A stretch of 38,078 nt of DNA from the NCBI GenBank assembly GCA_964499285.1, contig CAZCLA010000029.1:1-38078 (forward strand). The letters run 5' to 3'. The notes below the pieces were generated by a model. It made no database searches. It saw only the letters and a program-made list of their open reading frames with translations, and was not told where the DNA came from. This DNA is from JAGFIY01 sp964499285. Lineage in GTDB: Bacteria > Bacteroidota > Ignavibacteria > Ignavibacteriales > Melioribacteraceae. Both the position numbers and the translations under genes were made by a program. Position 1 is the stretch's first letter; each line of letters begins with the position of its first letter. Positions 23,401 through 31,960 of this stretch are shown piece after piece.

Positions 23401-26400
23401 ATTATGCTCAATGCTGTTAGTATTATTCTGAAGAAATTCATCCTCTTCAAAAATAATTTCAGCCGTATAAATATTTATTCCTGCCGTTTGGGAAGTAGTC
23501 GAGAAAGTATGTTCAATAAGATTTTGCGGATTTATTGGATTCAAATTTCTCGTTTCAATTAATTGCGGAGGTTCTGCACCATCCTTTAGATTTTGATAAA
23601 GATTCAATACCGCATTGACTGCTTCTGCCGTTCCGCTGTTAAATATGTTAACAACTATTTCTATTTGATCACCTAAAGTCGAATACTCTTTCGAAATTGA
23701 AATTGATTCTGCTTTTAGATCAAAAGCTTTTGGCACTATCGAATTTTGTAATCCCGGTGTTCCGGTAATACCTTCTAGAGAGAAGCTCCAATTTTCGGGA
23801 TCGTTACTATCTAAATCCGGATCAAGACGCTCGAGCGAGCTTCCGGGATCGTTTTTTCCCCAGTCAGGTGTATATGCAACCGAATCAACAACTGTTCCAA
23901 AACTATCTGTCAGCAGCAACTCATCACCATCATTATTTAACGAAGGAAGGTTAATAACAGTCCAAAGAACATCCATATCATAGAAATCTGCAATTGATGA
24001 ATCATCTGCTATTACCACATATTCCCCGGGATTAATGACTAATGAACTATTAATAGTTCCGCCAGAACTTAAATCTCTTACTCTCCATCCCGAAAGATTG
24101 TAGGGCTGCGTACTTTTATTATAAATCTCTATCCACTCCGGTTCACCACCTATGGGGGCAAACATTATTTCATTTATAACCACAACTCCCCTTTCGATTG
24201 GTTCGGGAAGCACGTTTAAAAATTCTGAATCGATATTGTTTTCGGGTCTTTCATCTTGAGCAAAAATGACTTCCGCAAAAATGTTATAACCGCCGCTGTT
24301 TTCGGGTTGAAATGTCTGTTCAATTACAGATACCGCACCGCTACTTAAATTCGGAATGTTCTGCGTACCGATTAATTCATTTTGTGTTAGCTGACCGTCG
24401 TCATTAAGATCAATATAAAAATTAACCGAAGCACCGTTTGCCGAAAGTTCACCTTTATTAAAAATATCCGCTTTTATCACCACTGAAGAACCTAGCATCA
24501 CCGCTGCCGGGTCCAATAGAACCGATTCGATTGATAGATCAAAATCCTTCGGAATTACGGAATTTAATTTTCCGGGTGTCGCACCGCTTGGATCAAGAGA
24601 AGATTCCCAGTTCGTGCTGAACGTGGAAGTGCCGTCCATTCTAATTCTTTCGAGAGAAGTTCCATTATTACCGCCCCAGTCCGGAGAGTAAGCGAGAGAG
24701 TCTATTCGTCTTCCGAATTGGTCTCTCAACACAACATCGTCACCGGTGTTATTTAGTGCCGGTATGTTTACAACAACAACATTCGACGGGATAGTATAAA
24801 AATTGTCTATCGAGATATCGGAAGAAATAACAAGATAACTATTGCCCGCAAGCATTAAATCATTCGATGAGATTCTTATGCCGGAGTTTCTATCACGAAT
24901 TGTCCAATTCTTTAGATTTATGGGTTGATTTGTTCTATTATAAATTTCCACCCACTCAGGTTGATCGGTTGGTGGCTTAAACATAAATTCATTTATTATC
25001 ACATCGTTATAAGCAGAAGGCGGAGGCGCAACAGAGAAATCCACACTCATTCGATTATTTCCTTCAAACTCATCCTGATTGAAATTTACCGCTGCAATGA
25101 ATTTGTAATTCCCTTCGTTGAGATTGGCAATAGTGTGATTGACTGTATTCTGTGAACCGGATGATAAATTTGAAAATGATTGACTGAATACCTGTTCGTT
25201 AGTTTGAGGAATGTTATCAAAGTTCAAATCGTTGTAAAGAGCTACACTGTAATTTGATGCATTATTCAACCCAACATTTTGAGCAATCATAGTAAAGCGG
25301 ACTTGTTCACCTGCAAAAGGATTTAAAGGCTGCTGTGCAAATGAAGTTAGAGCCAAATCAAAATTTTTGGGAGAAATGCTGTTGATTTTTCCCGGTGTGG
25401 CTTTAGTGGTCCCAACCGATGAACCCCAGTTCGATTGAATATTTGTTGGTGTATCGGTGTTTATTCTTTCGAGTGATCTGCCGCCGCTGCTTCCGCCCCA
25501 ACTCGAAGCATAACGGAGTGAATCGATAGTTCTCCCGAGCGAATCGGTTAACTTCACATCATCGCCGGTATTGTTGAAAGCAGGAAGACTCACAACTTTT
25601 ACCTGCGAAGGAATATCATAAAAATTTGAGACTGAAGCATCATCGCTTATTACTATAAATCCTGATGGCGGAATCGTAATCGAAGTGTTAGAAATCAGGG
25701 CGTTCGATGAATTATCTCCAAGCCTCCAGCCCTTTAAATTAATGGCTTCGTTCGTTCGGTTAAATAATTCTATCCACTCCGGCTCGTCGCTTGTGGGAGC
25801 ATACATCACTTCGTTTACTATAATATCATTAAAGTCGTTTGGTTTAGGAATTACATTGAACTGATGAAGCATTTTATTATTTGCCGGATTTTCATCGATA
25901 CCAAATGTTACCTGAGATATTATCTGATGACTTCCTATCGATAATCCGTTCAGATTAGCTGAAGCATTTACCGAATCTCCCGGTTGCAGATTATTGAAGG
26001 CTTGATTAAATATTGATTCTCCTGGTTGACCAATGCCATCAAAATTTAGATCATTAAATAATTGTACATTAAAATTAATAGCTGTTTGAAGTCCGATGTT
26101 TTTAACATCCGATGCAATATTTACAGTTTCCCCATCAATCGGGAATTGAGGTGAGTGATTAATTCTTTTTACGGTAAGATCAAAATCTTTTGGTGTAATC
26201 GAGTTCTGGTTCCCCGGTGTTCCGCCCAAAGGATCTTGTGATGATCCCCAATTCGACTGGAGATTCGTTTCTTCCTCAACATCTATTCTTTCTAAAGAAA
26301 TTCCTCCTGTTCCTCCCCAAGATGGCAGATATGCAAGGCTGTCGATTGTTCGAGAAAGCGAATCGCGCACGCGAACCTGATCTCCCGTATTATTAAATGC

Positions 26401-28395
26401 CGGTAGATTTGCTATTACAAGCCGTGATGTAATCGTGTAAAAATTGTTGATCGAAATATCCCGTGCAACAACCAAGAAACTGTCAGCGGGCAGAATCAGA
26501 TCGGCATTTGTGATAAAAGCAAAGTTCGTATTATCGCCAAGTCTCCAATTTTTTAGATTTATGTCTTCACCCGACCTATTAAAAAGTTCCACCCATTCCG
26601 GTTCGTCATTTGTGGGCGCATACATTACTTCGTTAATCACAATATCAAGCGGATCATTAGGGCGCGGCACAACATTAAACTGGTGAATCATTTTGTTGTT
26701 AGCAGTATCCTGATCAACAGCATATGTCACTTCCGTAATTATCTGATAATTCCCAACCTGCACATTTTGAATCTGCGATTGAGCCGTAACCGAATCTCCG
26801 GGAATTAAATTTGCAGCATAATTCTGTTGAAAGATCGATTCTCCAGGCTGACCGATATTATCAAAATTCACATCATTAAAGATTTCAATTGAAAAACCAG
26901 CAGCGTTTTGAAGTCCGTTGTTCAGAACATCTGTTATTATATCAACATTATCTCCGTCAAAAGGAATAGCCGGAGTCTGGACAATTCTCTGGACTTTTAA
27001 GTCAAAGTTCTTTGGCGTAAGTGAGTTTACTTTTCCCGGTGTTGCGCCGGCAGGATCAACTGATTCACCCCAATTAGATTCTAGCGTACTTGCTCCGTCA
27101 ATATCTATTCTTTCCAATGAATTACCTGAACTTCCGCCCCAGGACGGCAGATATTCAAGACTGTCTATAGTTCTTGCTAAGGAATCCGTCAAACGCACTT
27201 GATCACCGGTGTTATTGTACGACGGTAAACTCACGACAATGATTGGTGATTCAACAGTATAAAAATCAGTAATGTTCGGATCATCGCTTACAATTAAAAA
27301 ACTATCGGGCTGGATTATTAAATCGGCATTAGTTAACAATGCAAAACTAGAATTGTCACCAAGACTCCAATTCTTCAGATTAACCGGTTCCGCACTTCTG
27401 TTAAATAATTCTATCCACTCTGGTTCACCGGTGACCGGAGCATACATAATTTCGTTTATAACAATATCAAAAGGATCATTCGGTTTTGGAGCAACGTTAA
27501 CTTGATTGATAAGTGTATCGTTTGCATTATTTTGATCACCGGGATAATTTACAACCGCAATGAACTGATAAACACCTTCTTGAACATCAAGAATTTGAGC
27601 GTTGACAATAACAGAATCTCCTGAAAGTAGATTCGTTAAATTTTCAAGCGCAATCTGTTCACCTCCATCGGGTATCTGATTCTGATTAATATCGTGATAT
27701 ATTTCAACCGCATAATTAGCTGCAGGATCACTTCCACTGTTAAGAATTTTTGCAGCTATATCAAGATCATCCCCTTCAATCGGAAAAGATGGCGTGAAGT
27801 TTATATTCTTTACCAAGAGATCATCTGTCAACGGTGAGACTGAGTTTACTCCTCCCGGAGTACCTTCAAGCTGAATTGAGTTTGCCCAGTTATCCGGGGA
27901 ATTATTTCGATTCATAATAATTTTCTCATCCGAAATACCGGCTGAATGCCCCGAAGCTGTATAAGTATATGTATCAATTATAACATCAGAAGCATTAAGA
28001 AGCTGCAGATCGCGGTCGCTCGTGTTTGCCATTCCCGAACTACCAAACGCATTGTTGTCGATTACCAGAATGAGTGCGTTCGGGTCTATTAATCCCGCAT
28101 AAACACCGTTAACAAAATCATAATCGCCTTCAAAAATAACAGCGAATTGATTTGGTCCGAGCAAAGTTCCATCGCCGTTATCAATAATTAGATCAGCAGT
28201 TGATGTAGAATACTTGACTTTAAAATTAGCAAGATCGATTGTTTCCGTATCCGAAGTATTATACAGTTCAACAAATTCGCTGTTAGAAGATGAAGGAAAA
28301 AACATTATTTCGGAGAAGGTTATTAGTGTGTCATTTTGTGCAAAAGTGAAACTGAATGCAATCAGGTACAAAAAAAGTGTTTTCGATAATTTCAT
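20473..28395 (-). CDS. Giant exported lamin-tail-domain/CARDB-like repeat protein
   Basis: A 2640-residue exported protein with a signal peptide (about residues 1-19, ending FTFAQ). It contains ten lamin-tail domains (LTD), each marked by a V-I-N-E-I-M-Y-x-P start, E-P-E-W-V/I-E-L/I-x-N and NLKNW. They start near residues 25, 308, 585, 855, 1130, 1403, 1677, 1943, 2213 and 2372. The first eight are each followed by an Ig-like CARDB-type domain (DFDL...NIGLxxA), giving a super-repeat of about 270 residues. The end (PNPFSPDGDGFEDNTIISYN onward, from about 2545) is a FlgD-like/T9SS-type C-terminal domain. Bacterial LTD proteins are surface or extracellular; an adhesive or structural role is inferred. 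It is a single gene with no evident operon partners. Confidence 0.9.
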   Translation of the reverse strand: MKLSKTLFLYLIAFSFTFAQNDTLITFSEIMFFPSSSNSEFVELYNTSDTETIDLANFKVKYSTSTADLIIDNGDGTLLGPNQFAVIFEGDYDFVNGVYAGLIDPNALILVIDNNAFGSSGMANTSDRDLQLLNASDVIIDTYTYTASGHSAGISDEKIIMNRNNSPDNWANSIQLEGTPGGVNSVSPLTDDLLVKNINFTPSFPIEGDDLDIAAKILNSGSDPAANYAVEIYHDINQNQIPDGGEQIALENLTNLLSGDSVIVNAQILDVQEGVYQFIAVVNYPGDQNNANDTLINQVNVAPKPNDPFDIVINEIMYAPVTGEPEWIELFNRSAEPVNLKNWSLGDNSSFALLTNADLIIQPDSFLIVSDDPNITDFYTVESPIIVVSLPSYNNTGDQVRLTDSLARTIDSLEYLPSWGGSSGNSLERIDIDGASTLESNWGESVDPAGATPGKVNSLTPKNFDLKVQRIVQTPAIPFDGDNVDIITDVLNNGLQNAAGFSIEIFNDVNFDNIGQPGESIFQQNYAANLIPGDSVTAQSQIQNVQVGNYQIITEVTYAVDQDTANNKMIHQFNVVPRPNDPLDIVINEVMYAPTNDEPEWVELFNRSGEDINLKNWRLGDNTNFAFITNADLILPADSFLVVARDISINNFYTITSRLVIANLPAFNNTGDQVRVRDSLSRTIDSLAYLPSWGGTGGISLERIDVEEETNLQSNWGSSQDPLGGTPGNQNSITPKDFDLTVKRINHSPQFPIDGETVNIASDVKNIGLQTAINFNVQLFNDLNFDGIGQPGESIFNQAFNNLQPGDSVNASANLNGLSIGSHQIISQVTFGIDENPANNKMLHQFNVIPKPNDFNDIIVNEVMYAPTSDEPEWIELFNRTNEAINLKGWRLGDNSSNALISNTSITIPPSGFIVISDDASVSNFYDIPSQVKVVSLPAFNNTGDDVKLTDSLGRTIDSLRYASSWGGSSGGRSLERINTDTPTNIQSNWGSSVGTTKATPGKINSISPKNFDLALTSFAQQPLNPFAGEQVRFTMIAQNVGLNNASNYSVALYNDLNFDNIPQTNEQVFSQSFSNLSSGSQNTVNHTIANLNEGNYKFIAAVNFNQDEFEGNNRMSVDFSVAPPPSAYNDVIINEFMFKPPTDQPEWVEIYNRTNQPINLKNWTIRDRNSGIRISSNDLMLAGNSYLVISSDISIDNFYTIPSNVVVVNIPALNNTGDDVVLRDQFGRRIDSLAYSPDWGGNNGTSLERIRMDGTSTFSTNWESSLDPSGATPGKLNSVIPKDFDLSIESVLLDPAAVMLGSSVVIKADIFNKGELSANGASVNFYIDLNDDGQLTQNELIGTQNIPNLSSGAVSVIEQTFQPENSGGYNIFAEVIFAQDERPENNIDSEFLNVLPEPIERGVVVINEIMFAPIGGEPEWIEIYNKSTQPYNLSGWRVRDLSSGGTINSSLVINPGEYVVIADDSSIADFYDMDVLWTVINLPSLNNDGDELLLTDSFGTVVDSVAYTPDWGKNDPGSSLERLDPDLDSNDPENWSFSLEGITGTPGLQNSIVPKAFDLKAESISISKEYSTLGDQIEIVVNIFNSGTAEAVNAVLNLYQNLKDGAEPPQLIETRNLNPINPQNLIEHTFSTTSQTAGINIYTAEIIFEEDEFLQNNTNSIEHNVVELNVFRNDIVINEIMYTPQAPEPEWIEIYNRSGSSINLNKFQIADARDTNTILTQSIELTAGSFFVLAKDSSIFEKYDITSPVAIVNIPNLNNAGDNVILLDSLFRVIDSVSYLPVWGGGSGSSLERIDIDGSSIDKENWGSSIAQLGATPGSINSITKKDYDVAALDLLSFPEFPVLGNNVSFTAEIKNLGRLDANQISVQLFRLDPISTTEELKEELQNITLTVDESKQIQFNYIEENLQQEWIFKLVVVLNEDENPQNNAIQKSVAPSLDRSAILLNEIMMRPVNGEPEWVEIINYSSRPINIKDWSIGDLLATPTRAVITNEDIFINPGELFVIAKDSSITQFHSVIPSGFVETSIPNLNNDVDGVIIYDQNGKVIDSLRYSTRWEIVSGFSIERKSFTEASADSTNWLPSTDIEQSTPGRANSILQKLYDVSVQTVSSVPEFPSKGDNVSVSAVIKNIGLADAENIIVKFSYKLNGEEIELSSHNINFLAVDSSVSITGSSFIIEEETEISALVIYDDDLETGNNRRTKIITPGFGASTLLITEVMFNPASNRAEWVEIYNNSNETVNLFNWKFGDVLPSPTKRNIINQILIEPGSYLVITEDSSEFSGMELNVIELNFGSLGNTGDGFVIYDFRDAVIDSMIYFSDWGNIRGFSLERISYEQSSLDSSNWMNSISTSGSTPGRANSTASLKTYERNDLVINEIMNNTNTVPEFIEFYNRSDKFVDIGGWQLSDGGNPVRLSNYSINIQPGDYFIFTTDSSIFNFYPWIDENNYMFISDASYSLNNDSELILIKDVFGNVVDSVLYSSNWNNRNLVSTKDKSLERINPNIDGNDPANWSTSAGEYGATPGQQNSLFIGGDAGGKKLSVEPNPFSPDGDGFEDNTIISYNLSSGVSQVRVKVFDSKGRLVRTLLSNSASGSQGSIIFDGMKDDGSALRIGIYVLLIEAMGVDSGILETMKAAVVVARKL

Positions 28396-28400
28396 AAGCT

Positions 28401-28423
28401 TTTAGAATTTAATTTATTCTAAA
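28401..28423. promoter_or_regulatory. AT-rich dyad at the start of the LTD gene
   Basis: TTTAGAAT (28401-28408) and ATTCTAAA (28416-28423) form a perfect 8-bp dyad with a 7-base spacer. It begins 5 bases upstream of the ATG of the giant LTD protein and so overlaps the ribosome-binding region. It might be an operator or an RNA hairpin limiting translation. Confidence 0.3.
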
Positions 28424-28476
28424 TATCTGAAATCTTTATCAAAATTGCACAAAAAATGCGGTGTTGGGGAAATATT

Positions 28477-29361
28477 TTAACCGTGATATTCTTTGCGTTT
28501 GTTGGCTGATTCCCGGCAATTTTCCGAACAACAGTAATTATTTTCGACTTTGCACTTATGGCATGATACCATCAGTTTGTTGCAGTCATAATTATGGCAG
28601 TTGATATAATAGGATGATGGTTCACCGCAGTAATAGCATTTTGCGATGTGCTTAATCTCTTCCTTCGTGTTTGGTTCGACAATTCTTCTTTCGTCGAAAA
28701 CAAAAATGCTTCCTTCCCAAAATGTATTGGGGAATTTTTTTGTATAGGTCACAATGCCGCCATCGAGTTGATAAACATCATTAAACCCGTTCTCAACCAG
28801 ATAAGCAGATGCTTTTTCACATCTTATCCCGCCGGTACAATATGTAACTACTGTTTTGTTTTTATAGTCCTCTATTTCGGAAATTATGTTTTTCCAATCT
28901 CGAAATGTATCGAGATCGGGAGTTAATGCATTTTTGAATCTGCCAATTTCGCTTTCGTAAGTGTTCCTTGCATCAATTATTACGAAATCTCTATTCTCTT
29001 CATAAAATTGTTTTAACATTTCCGGTTTTAGTCTTTTACCGCCTTTTGAAAAATCTACATCTCCCAGACCGGAATTTACAATTTCGTTTTTAATACGAAC
29101 GTGCATTTTTTTAAATGCGTGCGAATTTGCTTCGTCTTCTTTGAAAACAATATCGTTGAATTCATCGTAAGCAGCTAGATGATTTTTATATTTTTCAATA
29201 TCCTTTTCAGTCCCGCTTACAGTCCCATTAATTCCTTCGTACGAGATAAAAACTCTTCCTTTGATATTGTTATCAGCACAAAAGTTTAAGTGAGAATCTC
29301 TGAAACTTTCGGGATCCTTGAAATTCACATATTTATAAAATAGTAGAACTCGATAATTCAT
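28477..29361 (-). CDS. trhO: tRNA uridine(34) hydroxylase, rhodanese family
   Basis: A 294-residue protein of the UPF0176/YceA/TrhO family. The N-terminal part (YRVLLFYKYVNF, GRVFISYEGINGTVSG) is followed by a rhodanese domain with the loop YCTGGIRCEKA, active-site Cys175, then QLDGGI. A C-terminal cysteine-rich tail (CYYCGEP, CHKC, CCSENC) looks like a zinc ribbon. In E. coli and relatives TrhO uses O2 to hydroxylate U34 in several tRNAs, giving ho5U. The length and motif order are normal for the family. It is a single gene, divergent from the SpoIID-like unit. Confidence 0.92.
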   Translation of the reverse strand: MNYRVLLFYKYVNFKDPESFRDSHLNFCADNNIKGRVFISYEGINGTVSGTEKDIEKYKNHLAAYDEFNDIVFKEDEANSHAFKKMHVRIKNEIVNSGLGDVDFSKGGKRLKPEMLKQFYEENRDFVIIDARNTYESEIGRFKNALTPDLDTFRDWKNIISEIEDYKNKTVVTYCTGGIRCEKASAYLVENGFNDVYQLDGGIVTYTKKFPNTFWEGSIFVFDERRIVEPNTKEEIKHIAKCYYCGEPSSYYINCHNYDCNKLMVSCHKCKVENNYCCSENCRESANKRKEYHG

Positions 29362-29376
29362 AAACTTTCCAAAATT

Positions 29377-29396
29377 TTTGTTATTAAGATAACAAA
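29377..29396. promoter_or_regulatory. Perfect dyad upstream of trhO
   Basis: TTTGTTAT (29377-29384) and ATAACAAA (29389-29396) are perfect 8-bp arms with a TAAG spacer. The dyad starts 16 bases before the trhO ATG. It is a plausible operator or 5'-leader hairpin for trhO; no regulator family is assigned. Confidence 0.35.
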
Positions 29397-29487
29397 TCCC
29401 TTTTAATTTCTGCCGGATGAAATATTTTTTTACGTTCCTTCAGATTATTTCTACTCTCAATAATCTTTCCCTTATGATGATAATCCT

Positions 29488-29495
29488 TATATTTG
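29488..29495 (+). promoter_or_regulatory. Bacteroidota-type -7 element for the SpoIID-HutH unit
   Basis: TATATTTG matches the TAnnTTTG -7 consensus known from Bacteroidota primary-sigma promoters. It lies 22 bases before the ATG at 29517, with AAAGGAAAG as the ribosome-binding site between them. The -33 TTTG partner is only weakly present. Confidence 0.4.
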
Positions 29496-29516
29496 TATCA
29501 TATATAAAGGAAAGAT

Positions 29517-30839
29517 ATGCCTGAACCAAAGATTGAAGTTGGATTAGTTACTGACCGAAAAATTGACTTGCTGCTTATCGGTGATTACAAATCCGGTAAA
29601 TCCGATACATTTACGGGTAATATTTCAATTGAATTTGTGAACGGAAGAATTGAAATCATCGGTAAGAAAAATAGAGTTCCCTTTTTGAAGAATGTAGAAC
29701 TTATTCCAGATGATGAATTTGCAAATTCGTTTGTAGTTGAAAACTTTGAACTTGGCAAAAATTTTCACTGGCAGCAAAAAAAACGTGCTCGCTTCAGAGG
29801 CAGAATAAAAATTTTAGCAAAAGAAAATAACTTAATTCTAGTTAATATTATTCGAGCTGAAGAGTATCTAAGAAGCGTTATTTCCAGCGAAATGAGCGCA
29901 CGCAGTCCCATCGAATTTTTAAAAGCTCATGCCATTATTTCACGAAGCTGGCTGATAAGTCAAATGATAACTCCGGTAAAAGATAAGGATCTGAGCAACA
30001 TAAAAACAGAAAACGAACTTATTAAATGGTACGATAACAGAGAACACGAAGATTTCGATATCTGCGCTGACGATCATTGTCAAAGATATCACGGTATTCC
30101 AAATGCTTCTTTCGACAGAGTAAACAGAGCTATAGAAGAAACCGAGGGAATTGTATTGATTGACGGAGATAATATCTGCGATGCACGATACTCTAAATGC
30201 TGCGGCGGAAGAACCGAAGCTTTTGAAGCTGTCTGGGATAATAATCCAAAAAAATACTTGAAACCAATTTTTGATTATAAATATGATCCGGATGATTTTG
30301 ATGATGATCTATCCGAAGAAAAAGCTGCAAAAAAATGGATTACAGCAAATCCGATATCATTCTGCAACACAAACGATGAAGAACTTCTTACGGATATCCT
30401 AGTAGATTTTGATCATGCAACAATTGATTTTTTTAGATGGAATGTTCGGTACACTCAGGAACAACTTAAAGAAATTGTTTGGGTCAAAAGCGGTATCGAA
30501 TTTGGGGATATTATAGATCTTAAACCATTAGAAAGAGGAAGTTCTGGAAGAATTGTAAGACTTGAAATAACAGGTACCGAAAGATCATTTATCGTCGGGA
30601 AAGAACTAGAAATAAGAAAATGGCTGTCAAAATCACATCTATTAAGCTCTGCGTTTATCGTGAAAAAGCTCAATGTAAAAAATAAGATTCCGCAGGAGTT
30701 TGAACTATTAGGTGCCGGATGGGGACATGGAGTGGGGCTCTGTCAAATCGGTGCTGCGAATATGGCAAAACAAGGTTATTACTTTGATGAAATTCTTCTG
30801 CATTACTACACCGGTGCAAATCTAAAAAAGATTTATTGA
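29517..30839 (+). CDS. SpoIID/LytB domain protein (no export signal)
   Basis: A 440-residue protein with a SpoIID domain: AEEYLRSVISSEMSARSP and FLKAHAIISRSWLISQM at about residues 115-151, and the C-terminal signature GAGWGHGVGLCQIGAANMA at about 399-417. SpoIID is a lytic transglycosylase acting on peptidoglycan stripped of stem peptides; LytB-type relatives enhance amidases. No signal peptide or membrane segment is visible at the N-terminus (MPEPKIEVGLVTDRKIDLLL), which is odd for a wall enzyme. It may use another export route or act in another context. It is first in a compact plus-strand run, and its TGA shares one base with the next ATG. Confidence 0.85.
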   Translation: MPEPKIEVGLVTDRKIDLLLIGDYKSGKSDTFTGNISIEFVNGRIEIIGKKNRVPFLKNVELIPDDEFANSFVVENFELGKNFHWQQKKRARFRGRIKILAKENNLILVNIIRAEEYLRSVISSEMSARSPIEFLKAHAIISRSWLISQMITPVKDKDLSNIKTENELIKWYDNREHEDFDICADDHCQRYHGIPNASFDRVNRAIEETEGIVLIDGDNICDARYSKCCGGRTEAFEAVWDNNPKKYLKPIFDYKYDPDDFDDDLSEEKAAKKWITANPISFCNTNDEELLTDILVDFDHATIDFFRWNVRYTQEQLKEIVWVKSGIEFGDIIDLKPLERGSSGRIVRLEITGTERSFIVGKELEIRKWLSKSHLLSSAFIVKKLNVKNKIPQEFELLGAGWGHGVGLCQIGAANMAKQGYYFDEILLHYYTGANLKKIY

Positions 30840-31960
30840 TGAAAATTCTATATTCATGTTTATCCCAAAGCTGGGGCGGAATGGAAATGATAACCGTCGA
30901 TGCAGCTCTGCAGCTTATTAAACGCGGCAACGATGTTTTGCTTTTATGTTATCCTAATTCGAAAATTCATATTTCTGCGAAGGAGAGAAAAATTAAAACA
31001 ATCCCAATAAAAACAGAAAGTTATTTTCATCCTGCTGCAGTTTTAAGATTAGCAAAGCTGTTGAAAAAGGAAAAGTTTGATCTCATTCATACGCAAGCTT
31101 CAAAAGATTTATGGACATTAGTGCCGGCTCTTAAATTTGCAGCTGAAAAATGTCCTTTGTTTTTAACCAAACAGCTCGGATCGTTTATCAAAAAAAAAGA
31201 TATGCTTCACAAATTTTTGTACAGCAGAATAACTTTTGCTTTTGCGATTAGCAAAGTGATTGAGAAAAATCTTATTGATACTACGCCGTTAAAAAAGGAT
31301 AAAATAAAATTACTTCACAATTATGTTGATACAGACAGATTTGATCCATCCAAGACAGATGGGAAAAAAATAAGAAGCGAGTTTAATATCGCTGATAATG
31401 ATATTTCGATAGGAATGCTTGCACGGTTCAGTAAAGGAAAAGGTCACGAAGAATTTTTGGAAGCAGCAAAAATTTTGTGCGAGAAATACGATAGGTTAAG
31501 ATTCTTAATCGTTGGTGAACCTAGCAGAGGAGAAAACGAATACGCAGAAAAAATTCAAAATCTCAGCAAATATTACGGACTATCGGGAAAAGTTATTTTT
31601 ACAGGATTCAGAGCAGACACTCCTGATGTTCTTTCTTCGCTTGATATATTTGCGTTTCCCTCTCACTCGGAGGCTTTTGGTATCGCATTAGTTGAAGCAA
31701 TGGCTTGCGGCAAACCAAGTGTATGTTCAAATTCGGACGGAGTGCTTGACATTGCCGTTGACGGGGAAACTGCATACTTATTTGAAAAAGGAACCGCAGA
31801 AGATTTAGCGAATAAATTGGAACTTCTCATCGTTTCGAAGGATAAAAGAGAAGCTTTAGGTTCAGCCGCAAGAAAGAGAGCAGTAAACTTTTTTGATGTG
31901 AATATTCTTACAGACAAAGTGATAAAATTTTACGAAGAAAGTATTAATAAAAATATATGA
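30839..31960 (+). CDS. Family 4 glycosyltransferase (GT-B fold)
   Basis: A 373-residue retaining glycosyltransferase. The N-terminal Rossmann half starts MKILYSCLSQSWGGMEM. The C-terminal half has GMLARFSKGKGHEEFLEAA, FLIVGEP, VIFTGFRADTPDVL and the E-x7-E signature (SHSEAFGIALVEAMACGKP, Glu278 and Glu286). The donor and acceptor are unknown; cell-surface polysaccharide or lipid glycosylation is usual for the family. ATG at 30839 is chosen over an in-frame TTG one codon earlier because it overlaps the upstream stop by one base (TGATG). Its own stop overlaps the next start by four bases (ATGA). Confidence 0.92.
   Translation: MKILYSCLSQSWGGMEMITVDAALQLIKRGNDVLLLCYPNSKIHISAKERKIKTIPIKTESYFHPAAVLRLAKLLKKEKFDLIHTQASKDLWTLVPALKFAAEKCPLFLTKQLGSFIKKKDMLHKFLYSRITFAFAISKVIEKNLIDTTPLKKDKIKLLHNYVDTDRFDPSKTDGKKIRSEFNIADNDISIGMLARFSKGKGHEEFLEAAKILCEKYDRLRFLIVGEPSRGENEYAEKIQNLSKYYGLSGKVIFTGFRADTPDVLSSLDIFAFPSHSEAFGIALVEAMACGKPSVCSNSDGVLDIAVDGETAYLFEKGTAEDLANKLELLIVSKDKREALGSAARKRAVNFFDVNILTDKVIKFYEESINKNI

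Noticed and set aside
20473..28395. Several separate genes or a non-ribosomal-type mega-enzyme
   Set aside because: One uninterrupted frame with regular LTD/CARDB units, one signal peptide and one C-terminal sorting-like domain.
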